Part shown: positions 38,530 through 46,965 of the stretch, piece by piece
Layout of the letters: every line of letters starts with the position of its first letter
Numbering within the stretch: the stretch's first letter is position 1
Assembly (NCBI GenBank): GCA_949752745.1
Contig: OX457026.1
Coordinates: 31,203,411-31,267,410 of the forward strand
DNA length: 64,000 nt
Reading direction: 5' to 3'
Source of the DNA: Protula sp. h YS-2021
Lineage: Eukaryota > Annelida > Polychaeta > Sabellida > Serpulidae
Program-made: the position numbers and the translations under genes
The notes under the pieces: model-generated
Database searches by the model: none
Told to the model about the DNA's origin: nothing
Seen by the model: only the letters and a program-made list of their open reading frames with translations

Positions 38530-39275
38530 AGCAGTGGTAGCGGACTTCCGCGATCACCTATTTACAGATGAGAAGTTGAAGGTAGGTTCCATCCAGGGCT
38601 GTAGGGCCGCTATAAGGTCAAGACTCAAAGTGTCAACAGAGTATGATCCGGGCGAAGATGCAGCCCTCTCACAACTGGTAAGACATTTTAAAGTAAACTC
38701 TCCCAAGTGTCCCCAAAGATAGGGGCATTTGGGAGAAGGTCCCTTAGTCCCAAGGGCAGGATTCATGGGAAAAACCCATATTATGACCCAAGGGATGGGA
38801 ACGTTCGATCACATTACCCTTCCATCCCTACCAGATGACCTCGATACCGACAGCTTAGTCTCTCTGTGTCCCGTCAAGGCCATACGCCAATATTTGGAAA
38901 TGTCAGAGGCCTACAGAACGAAAAATCAGAAGGCACTCATCATTTCTTTTATGGCGAAGTTTAATAAAGATCTTTCGAAACAGTCTATCTCAAATTACAT
39001 TAAAAAGATCATTTTGGCAGCCTATGACGAAGCACAAATTGACCCGAACCCGTCTGGTTAACATATAGTCAAAGCCAATCAGGTTAGGTAAGTAGCTAAT
39101 TCCCTGAGGGCCGTACGTAACGTGTTTCTTTTAAATATATTAAAAACAGGTTGTTGGTCTTCCCCCAACTCTTTTGTAAAACATTATCTGAAAGACTTTT
39201 CGCAGGATAAATTGTCCGGTCTTTATTCATTGGGACCGTTCGTGGCACCAGAAATGACCATTACAGGCTGACGGT
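38530..39275 (+). pseudogene. DIRS copy 1 tyrosine recombinase
   Basis: Integrase of the element. Motifs in order: a charged core-binding part (38534-38722), SLCPVKAIRQYLEMSEAYR (38860-38915), SKQSISNYIKKII, then KANQVR.VANSLRA (H-x-x-R box with His replaced by Asn, interrupted by a stop), LKTGCWSSPNSF with the conserved Trp, and KHYLKDFSQD with the nucleophilic Tyr. The frame ends near 39270 after GLYSLGPFVAPEM. The stop at about 39090 and the His to Asn change would inactivate it. Confidence 0.85.
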
Positions 39276-40383
39276 TTCTGTTGTAGATCTGCGTCCCCCG
39301 AAGGTCACCTTCTCCAAGGAACAGTAGCAACAATAACAAGCCACGAAAGTAACAACCCGCAAGAAGGATTGCCCCTTCTTACTCTCGAGTCCTATCGGAC
39401 CGTTTCGGTCCCGTGCTTATATTAAGCTACGGGCAAACGTGGGACGTTTATTACTTAATTAAGCATTCTATATATTCCGAGGTGTTTATGGTAGTATATG
39501 TAATTGATGCAGCCCAGTCTTCGGTCTTACGGCTACTCGGGTATTTTTAAAATACTGAACTCCTTTCTTCAAGTCTTTCAGAAAGAAAGGGGGACCATTT
39601 CGGTCCCAAACGCAGTGACCATATAGCCGTTTGTGTCCGGAAGACTGAAAGACCGGTAATCATGATGCAGGGTAGCATAGTGTCAGAATGGGCCCATGGG
39701 GCATAACGGCCACATATAAGGAAACAGTCAGAAATTAGCTGAAATTTGTCTGTATTTCATTTTATGCCGATTCTCAGTAGTCTTAGAGCAATCTAGTCAA
39801 TCTTTACAGGTTTATTTCGAACAAACATGGTAAATTCAGAGAATTTCTTGGGGGAAAGAAAGTCTAGAACACAGGGAAGGGAAGTTTAGAGTCTCTTCTT
39901 CTAAGTATTAGCATCATATCTTGTCAAGGCACTTCATTCTTGTTACTGGAAGTGTCAAAGAGTTTTGTTTGCGTAAACCCTATTGATTTACGATTCCTAT
40001 TGTAGAATTGCTAATAAACTTAATTGTTCAAGAATACATGCAAGTGGATAGTGAGAACTTGAGGTAGGGATCCATCCGGTGGGCGGTTGGTGGGGGTGGT
40101 AATAGTTCTCAAATATTAAGTCATTGCTGGAAGCCTTTCTCATCTCGACTTACAGTTGCTGTGATATTTTACATTGTTTCCAATTTTATCTTATGTTACA
40201 AGACCGGAATGGTATTCTTCCGGACTTTATTTGGGAAATCAGTAAAAGAATTGAAACTTCGCTGACAAGTTTTATTTCTTCTTAGCACTCCTTTTATTTA
40301 AATAGCGAGCTTTTGAAGCCATGGTGTAATTCGCGACCTTTATGGGCTGTTCAGAGAATGGCAGGTTCCCCTGCTCCCCTGCT
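39276..40383 (+). other. DIRS copy 1 3' region, non-coding
   Basis: About 1.1 kb between recombinase and internal complementary region. It contains GGACC/GGTCC palindromic words (GGACCGTTTCGGTCCCG near 39398, GGGACCATTTCGGTCCC near 39590) that also occur in the 5' region at 34190-34390. No gene. Confidence 0.5.
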
Positions 40384-40502
40384 CAGGTCCCATTAAAAGT
40401 GGAGAGAAGCGAATTCAAAGCTTTTGCGAAGTAAAACTAACGTTTAATTTAGTAAAACGAGCTTTTACGAGTAAAAGTGCAATTCGCATTCTCCACTTTT
40501 AA
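40384..40502 (+). repeat. DIRS internal complementary region
   Basis: First half is the complement of the element's extreme left end, second half the complement of its extreme right end, abutting at GAAGTAAAA|CTAACGTTT. This reproduces the head-to-tail circle junction and is the defining DIRS feature. Confidence 0.92.
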
Positions 40503-40569
40503 CCTAATTATCCCTCCCATCCTCCCCCAACTAGCCTGGGCATGTTGTCTCGCCGTTAAGGGCTAAAAA

Positions 40570-40785
40570 GAGAATGGCTATACCACGAGAATAGTAGACG
40601 ATGTCTCAGTCATTCTGATTGGTCGAAGCATGGATGGAAGGATAAGTGATCTCGAACTGCAACACAGAAATTTCTGTTGTATTTTGCGTGGTAAATATTA
40701 CTGGAAGGGAACCCATTAAAAGTGGAGAACGCAAATTGCGCTTTTACTCGTTAAAGCTCGTTTTACGAAATAAAACGTTAGTTTT
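40570..40785 (-). repeat. DIRS copy 1 right inverted terminal repeat
   Basis: Inverted partner of 33664-33850; its outer end (TTACGAAATAAAACGTTAG) is the part copied into the internal complementary region. Confidence 0.9.
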
Positions 40786-40789
40786 GCAA

Positions 40790-41279
40790 GAGGGCCAACA
40801 TACGTAAGAAACTAAATCAAAACCGTGTTACTAAGTTTATGACCAAGCACTATATAACTCTGCTTACAGCTTGGTCACTACAGTACACAAAGAAAAATAA
40901 GTGCTGTGGATTTGAGGATGAAAAACGGACAGCTGCCACCATTACACAGACGCGGAGTACCAAACTTGGTTTCCAAAGACTCACAACTAAATCAACAATA
41001 AAGCCTACGTTAATCTCAACCCTATCATTCTGAATACTGAAACGAGTATTTAGGGAAATATACGTTACAGCAAATTTTTCACTTGCATGTGTAACTACAG
41101 CTCTGTGTAGCACTCCTTCTGTAGCGGGTCTTCGTATGAAGTGAGCACTCTATAGGCTTATCCTAGCGGTGTATCTTTATAACTAATACACTATATACAA
41201 TAGATCAGTGAGGGCAATCTCCTTAACACGCTGAGACGTCCCTTTCTCGCGTAAAAGCTTTAAAACTTAGCGCTAGTCA
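40790..41279. other. Non-coding spacer, nothing recognised
   Basis: Sequence between the DIRS right end and the minus-strand recombinase stop. On the minus strand it would be the 3' region of that unit. No terminal repeat found. Confidence 0.4.
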
Positions 41280-41724
41280 CTAGTTCTTCGCCAAGCACAA
41301 GATCGAGTCTGTGTATGAATTAGGGGTCTTCTCGTACACAAAATGCGCGAAAAACATAGATGGGGTCTTCCAACGGCCGATGCGTCTGACTTTATCCGGA
41401 TCTAGCCCTGATTCGACTGCCTGAGTCGCCGCTGACGGTCTGAAACACGTGGCAGAGTATAAACTAATGTCTAACCCTGCAAGATAGATGGCGTCCTCTA
41501 GCATGGTTGACACGGTACTCGCTGTGATAGCCTTATGGGGCTTTTTCACAGACAGAAACACTGGCTTGGCAATCACATGGGCGTATGTGATCTGTGCGTC
41601 GTATATATGTACGCAATGCAGACACGGGGTCGATCTTTTGCACAGATGATAGGGGAATAGTCACCGAAAACCCGTCTGTATGAGTGTCGCCATTAGATAA
41701 CTGTTTACGTTCTGGTGAAGACAT
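41280..41724 (-). pseudogene. Divergent tyrosine recombinase of an RT-less unit
   Basis: Two overlapping frames, joined by a shift near 41545, give one recombinase-like protein. The N-terminal piece includes PVSALRTYIRRTDHIRP. The C-terminal piece includes KAITASTVSTMLEDAIYLAG, then TCFRPSAATQAVESGL (R-x-x-A-A-T box), then DKVRRIGRWKTPSMFFAHFVY with the conserved Gly-Arg-Trp and a terminal Tyr. The box sequence differs sharply from the KAHQ.RRVANSL type of the DIRS copies here and is closer in style to Crypton/Ngaro-type recombinases. Family placement is uncertain. Confidence 0.65.
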
Positions 41725-41959
41725 ATTTTTGTTACATTTTACGCGATAACACGTGAAGTGACCCGCTAGCGGAAGTTAGCACTATACAAAGTAAAAACAT
41801 CTGGAAGGTAAGTTTTCAAATTTGCATAACTCCCATTGACATAAGGTATTCGTATAAGACGACGTACTACAACCAGCTAAAGGGTAAATGGTGATTAAAC
41901 AAGGCAGAGCTCGGTACCTAGCCCTTTGGGACACAAACTAAAGAGCTTTCAAGCTCTTC

Positions 41960-42842
41960 AACTTTCTAAGTTTAAAAAGTGTCGCTTAGAGACGAGACCT
42001 GTACTGCTGCGAGGCTCGAGGCGGTGTCTTGCCCTCGCCCTGCTAATAGACCAAAACCTGTCCTGGCGTTAGTGGTGTGAGCGCTTACGCTTCTGCGGTC
42101 CAGTGTAGGGGTCCGTCGACCTAGTCATAACTGGTCATGTCTTGAAACAAGGCCCTGTTCTCTTGGTCGACCTATTGTACTTCCTCTGGGGTAAACATTT
42201 CTGGCCCAGGATATGGGAGTGGCGAAGGTCACGAAAACTTTTCACGCTCAACCAGCAATGCTGTAAAAAGGAATCGCGTCGCAGAAACACCATGTTAGTT
42301 GTGAGGTACGTCGCTAGCTTAATCACGCCTCAAGCTGCCAATGCCAGGTCCTCCAGGAGCTTGATGACGCTTGATGCGTTGATCAGATGGAGATCGTTCA
42401 GCCGTGTGTTCAAGGCTCTCAGCGTATGATCCCGGAATGACATAATGTTCAAGTGTGATCGCTGAACCCTAAATCGCCTTGGTGTTTCTCTCCGGGTACG
42501 GGTTGTGCTTCACTGCACAGTGCTTCTACAGGTGAAGATAGGAAAGCACTCTGCGTTGGTCACACCTAGTGTGTAAAGCAATGACGACGTCGGGCTGTTG
42601 TGTGCAGCAGCTCTCTGTAACTGGAGATCCAACTTTGTCTCTTTCAGATCGGGGACGACAGCGTCTTCCAGACGTTGGTTAATGAGGATTGACCCGATGG
42701 GGGAATACACATCCTCGCTGACAACGATAGTTTCTACCGTACTCTTGGTTTTGCTCATAGCTTTGTGTAACTCCTGGATTTGTCTCTGGAGGTGCGAGTC
42801 GGTTTGAGAAAACACTAGGATATCCACATCCGAACTCTGCAC
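41960..42842 (-). pseudogene. DIRS-like gag of the RT-less unit
   Basis: Minus strand. The first frame (42842-42510) has SQTDSHLQRQIQELHKAMSK, coiled-coil-like, then PIGSILINQRLEDAVVPDLK. After a stop, DHTLRALNTRLNDL (about 42435-42390) and, in another frame, MVFLRRDSFLQHCW plus SFRDLRHSHIL (42285-42205) match the gag of DIRS copy 1 (DHTLKALKTRL, FYLRRDAFPQHCW, GLRDLRHAPIL). A basic tail (PQKRKRSHH, about 42100) ends the protein. Several frameshifts are present. Confidence 0.65.
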
Positions 42843-42918
42843 CCCTATCTAAGAGCACCGGGAAGACACCTTACCTGAGGATAAGTGTACTCACCTTGGG
42901 TGTAATGTCTAAAGATAA

Positions 42919-43108
42919 CTACACCTTTTGACGAACCCTTTTCTTAATGTTTTTCGCTCTCAGCTTATCCAATGTGTCGAATAATTGCGCACCCTCCGAG
43001 CACAAATGCAATGAGTGACACAACGGTCTGTCTAGGTCTCTGCTGCACCGCCCCGTGATTGGCAAACTTTTGGCACTCTAAATTCTCAATAGTGACCACC
43101 CCAGACAT
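42919..43108 (-). pseudogene. Small ORF upstream of the RT-less gag
   Basis: Minus strand ATG at 43108: MSGVVTIENLECQKFANHG, then with one frame change LCSEGAQLFDTLDKLRAK and IKKRVRQKV before a stop at 42919. A TATATA-containing stretch lies about 80 bp upstream. A CAG|GTAAGG donor-like site lies between it and the gag, so it might be a first exon. Function unknown. Confidence 0.35.
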
Positions 43109-43660
43109 GTTTTCGCAATTTCGGTATGCCGTTATGTGTCGCGATTGGGCTCATTGGCCAAGCGTCTAGTCTCCAGAGATATCCCGTCATATATAAATCA
43201 CCTTTTTCACTCACTATTCAGTAATTGCATCCATTCAGCACAGGGGACAGCAACCAAAATTCTGAGCGAAGCTGAAGGTCGATCATGTGAAACGTCTGTT
43301 GAGTAAAATGGGGAATAAAGTTAAAAATTAGCGATACATTGAAGGAGAAAGTCTAGAAAGAAAATATGAAATGCATATTATGAATATGTGATGCAAACAA
43401 GTGAGAAAAGTGTTTCCAGTTAAGTCACGGATAAAGTACCAAATACTTGAGAAACAAAAGTGTAATGAAACGATCTAAAGTACAGACATATAAACATGGC
43501 GGACAGCAAGAAATGCATGTAGGAATAAATAGGTAACATGAGCAGTTGGAAACAGACTCTCAGAGAGACTCAATTAGGTGCAATGTGATACGAGCAAAAA
43601 AGAACATATAATTATATATAGCTAAGAGATATATTTTACAATAGACCAAACGTAACAAGC

Positions 43661-44957
43661 GTCGATGCGTGGAATAGAATTCTAAACATAGCCGATATCA
43701 GTGAACAAGTGCTGGAACCCAAAGGTTCGGAGATCGAAGAAAACAAAATGGATAACCAAAGTAAAACCGTCCCAGATATATCTACGGAAAACGGTGAGAT
43801 ATTTAATGGCATATCCAGAGAAAATGACCATAAAAACGGCACCTTCGAAAATTGAAACAAAGGCTAAAGGGAAAAGTCCTAAAAAGAGAAGCACGTTAAC
43901 TGCCGTCAGGAAGAGAAAAAAATTGACGCAAAATTTGAGGAAAGTGAAGAATGTGAGGAGGAATGCGAAGACTGTCAGGTATTTTAAAAAATTGAAAAGA
44001 AAATGGAGATTACAGTAGACAGTTTGTTTGAAAGAATAGTAAAAAAGTGGAATACAAGCTAGACGAAAAGCTTACAGAAATGACTGAAAAAGCGGGAAAA
44101 AGCTTCTAGCTAAAATAGGCAACATTATAGACGATAAAATAAATGCTCAAACTGAACGGTTGGATAAACGAATAGACTCTGTGTGTACAAAACTGGATAT
44201 TTATCAATCAGCGACGATGGTCATTAGCGATCGCGTTGATGAGCTATCGAGCAGGAGCATGCCTCACAATTTAAATTACAGACTTGAAGCAATTGAAAAC
44301 ACTCTGTCAGAGGACAATGGCGTAGCTGAGCTGCGAATGAAATTACACAGTGTACAGATGCAAGTAAAGGCCATGTCAAAGGACATTGAACATAAAGCTG
44401 AGACCCTAAAAATGCATGGTCGCAAACTTAACGTTGTCTTCAAAGGAATTGCACAAAAAGAAGGTAAAAACTGTTTGCAACTAGTAGAATGTATCATCAG
44501 GAAAGAAATGCATCTGGACATTAGAAATGGGATAAATATAACCCACCGCCTAGCTCAGCCTAATGCCACAAAACCACCGGGAATAATAGTGCGCTTTAAG
44601 ACAGTGACGGATAGAAGCAAGGTGCTACAAAATGGCCACCTTTTGAGAGGAACCAGTGTGTTCGTGCGACCGGACCTGCCACAGACCTACCTACAACGAC
44701 GTGAATTTCTGGCAAAATTCCTACCGGGCGCTAGATTGGTCAACCCCAAAGTCAAGCTGGTGAGAGATAAACTCACATCTCGTGGTCGTTTTTATACAGT
44801 TGAGAACATTCACCAAGCTGGCATAACAGGTCACGGACATACAGATTCCACTGAGACTCGGGTCAGATTCTATGGGTATTTATCTCCATTCAGCATTTTT
44901 TTTATATCGCCAGTGGAAATGGATGGCATGGTCTTCAATTGCGTTGAACAAGCATAA
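43661..44957 (+). pseudogene. LINE ORF1 (coiled coil, RRM, CTD)
   Basis: RNA-binding ORF1 protein. The N-terminal part is in two frames: SVDAWNRILNIADISEQVLE (43663-), then shifts near 43850 and 44040-44110. The frame 44160-44957 holds a coiled-coil stretch (IENTLSEDNGVAELRMKL, SVQMQVKAMSKDIEHKAETL). An RRM-like domain follows (KLNVVFKGIAQKEG, then ITHRL, then PGIIVRFKTVTDRSKVLQ). After that comes the L1-type C-terminal domain (GTSVFVRPDLPQTYLQRREF, then KLTSRGRFYTVENI). This order and these motifs are typical of L1/Tx1 ORF1. The frame then continues without a break into the NADAR-like domain. Confidence 0.85.
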
Positions 44958-45225
44958 AAATGTCAAAAAACTAATCGAAATAGAAATTTTCTGGTGGCTC
45001 AGCAGATTCTGAAAGAATCTAATCCTGCTATCATGAGAATCAGAAAATTAGACATACTGGAATTTGGGGGTGAAAATCACATGGGGTCCATTCTCGAGGA
45101 AGTCAGAGGGCAGCTAGCAAACCAGACATTGGTGTAATTTAAAAGGTGCGATGCTTGGCTCGGGCATTGTGTTTGACAGGGACCGCAAGGTTGAAGTAAA
45201 TTTAATCAGGGTCTGAGATTCCGAT
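44859..45225 (+). pseudogene. NADAR/YbiA-like domain fused to LINE ORF1
   Basis: In frame with the ORF1 C-terminal domain: RFYGYLSPFSIFFISPVEMD, then MVFNCVEQA, a stop at 44955, and in the same frame RNFLVAQQILKESNPAIM and ENHMGSILEEVRGQLANQTL. NADAR (DUF1768, YbiA-like) proteins show this pattern: LSNF-P-S-P-hydrophobic-G-F-x-x-V/A-E-Q/H-A, then A..IL..x..P..., then W....M...L..K...N..L. The conserved Glu of the EQA motif is present. The final W-G-I-G segment is not recognisable; sequence after 45136 is frameshifted. Family members act on ADP-ribose- or riboflavin-pathway-type N-glycosidic bonds, and some reverse guanine ADP-ribosylation. A role in this element is inference. Confidence 0.7.
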
Positions 45226-46612
45226 AGATTCGCATAACAAGTCACAAGTATAGATGTCAAAATGAATGATTAAAAACATTGTTGGCTATTAGCGCAGTGG
45301 AGCGTGGAATTATGCCAGAGCCAAATATCAACAACATGTGCATGCATGCGAAATAAGTGAAGCGTTAATAAGTGGTATGATGTGAGCGGTTATCCATGGG
45401 GTATATTACACAATTACATAAAGTTTCTTTTTACACCGGTAGAGGTAAATGCACCGCTTGCATCAGACCATATTAACGGTTTGTTGGCAGGTGCTGAAAG
45501 ACACAAATATTCTGAACCTATGTTGGTAAATTTATATTCTATGGATAACGTTATAATGTTAAATTATAGGTACATATATATGCATGTAAAACCATTTAAG
45601 CGCCTTAAAATAGTTGAGCGTAGTAAAGACCATCCATGGAATATATTCCCATCTAAACAGTAAAAAGTGCATTCGGAATGGAACCCATAGAATATTCTGA
45701 CCGTATGTGGCCAAGTTTAGATTCCATGGGTACCTTTATGTTATTAAATTACCAGAATAAATGCATGCATGTAAAACCAGCGGAATGTTCTGAGAATGTA
45801 GTACGGTCTTCCATCAAATACATTGCAGTGTAGCAGGGACTTCCATGGAATATAATCTCATATAAATAAACATTTTCAAACTGACGCAGACCAATTTGCC
45901 ACTCACAAAGGAACACGAATACACGGCACGTGCCTGCAGGCAGGGGTAACAATACTAGTATGTGCATTTCAGTTAGGGTGTAAAAAAGCCAATATATCTA
46001 GCATACATTCCATGGGTGACCATGTAATAGAGATATTAACATACAAAAAAGCACGAGGCGTATCTGATATTATCTTATTAGCATTAGGTTAAAACACACA
46101 GTATATACTTATACAGGTAAACCGAGCGTTTGCTCTAAAAAGGAGTGTTTGAAGATGGTGTATATCCATGGAAAACATTACAAAATTACTACAGAATTAC
46201 TCTCTGCAAACTTTCAAAACTTCGTGAAGGAGCGCTGTATTAAAACCATATTGTATATTATTGTTCTATTGACAACTAGCTGATAGCTCATACTCAGATT
46301 CCATAAATAGGCCACCAAAACATGTAATGTAACCATACTCAGAAACATACCTATTATTGTTTTGCTATCATGAAATAGTTCATGGCGAAAATTCATAATA
46401 TACCCTTTAAGTCCAATGTTTTAACATATTAGAAACACCCTAAACACAACCACACAAGGACACAATGAATGTGTTACATGAATCGACACTCACTACATTT
46501 AATTTCTACTTTTTGGGTATAAACAGGGTATTTAAAGGGCAGGCTCTCACTATGGTGCCTTTGCATCTTGCAGGAAGCTGGTATGTTGCAAAAACAGACG
46601 CAGACATTACTT
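45226..46612 (+). other. Inter-ORF region of the LINE, degenerate repeat
   Basis: Not coding for a recognised protein. TCCATGGAATAT-like words recur at about 45394, 45632, 45839 and 46165, each followed by an AT-rich AATTACATAAA-like tail. This suggests three to four degenerate units of roughly 220-300 bp. A short frame at 45382-45663 spans the first unit. Confidence 0.45.
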
Positions 46613-46965
46613 ATGGCTAGTCTTACAGTTGTAAGCTATAATATGCGTGAAGGAAGAAATATTCCCAAAAGAATCTGCATTCTTGAATTTTTAAAACGCA
46701 AAAATGCGGACTTTCTGTTTCTGCAAGAGACGCACGCATTTGAGGAAGACTTGAACAGCTGGCTAAACATCTGGGTGCGGGTAACATATGGCTTAACCCA
46801 GGTACGACCAGAAGCGCAGGACAAGCTATTCTAACAACTCAAAACTTAACAATAATAGAACACAAGATTGTAATGGATGGTAGATTGCATGTCCTTAAAT
46901 TGCACAGAACAGGTTTCATGAGCGATCATTCAGTCATTGAGTTGGTCATTACGCTAGGGGCTAAT
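46613..46965 (+). pseudogene. LINE ORF2 endonuclease, internally deleted
   Basis: The ATG at 46613 opens MASLTVVSYNMREGRN, then KNADFLFLQETHAFEED: the Asn and Glu motifs of the L1 AP-like endonuclease, which nicks target DNA. After a frameshift near 46780, GTTRSAGQAILTTQNLTIIE follows. It then jumps straight to RTGFMSDHSVIE, the C-terminal Ser-Asp-His motif. The central part, normally carrying the N-x-Y and G-D-F-N motifs (roughly 120-140 residues), is absent, so this copy could not have nicked DNA itself. Confidence 0.85.

Larger units (their letters stand above)
33664..40785 (+). mobile_element. DIRS-like YR retrotransposon, full structure (copy 1)
   Basis: About 7.1 kb. Left and right inverted terminal repeats of about 190-215 bp are present (33664-33850; complement at 40570-40785). 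Order inside: gag, reverse transcriptase, RNase H, tyrosine recombinase, about 1.1 kb of 3' sequence, then an internal complementary region at 40384-40502. That region is the complement of the left end (AAAGCTTTTGCGAAG) joined to the complement of the right end (CTAACGTTTAATTTAG). DIRS elements are thought to replicate through a circular intermediate templated by this region and to integrate with the recombinase without a target duplication; none is seen here. Every protein frame is damaged, so this copy is dead. Confidence 0.93.

Noticed and set aside
45280..45310. tRNA A-box-like TTAGCGCAGTGG, possible SINE or tRNA
   Set aside because: No B box, no cloverleaf and no acceptor stem could be found around it.
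45382..45663. 93-residue frame as a third LINE protein
   Set aside because: It spans a degenerate repeat block and has no recognisable motif.
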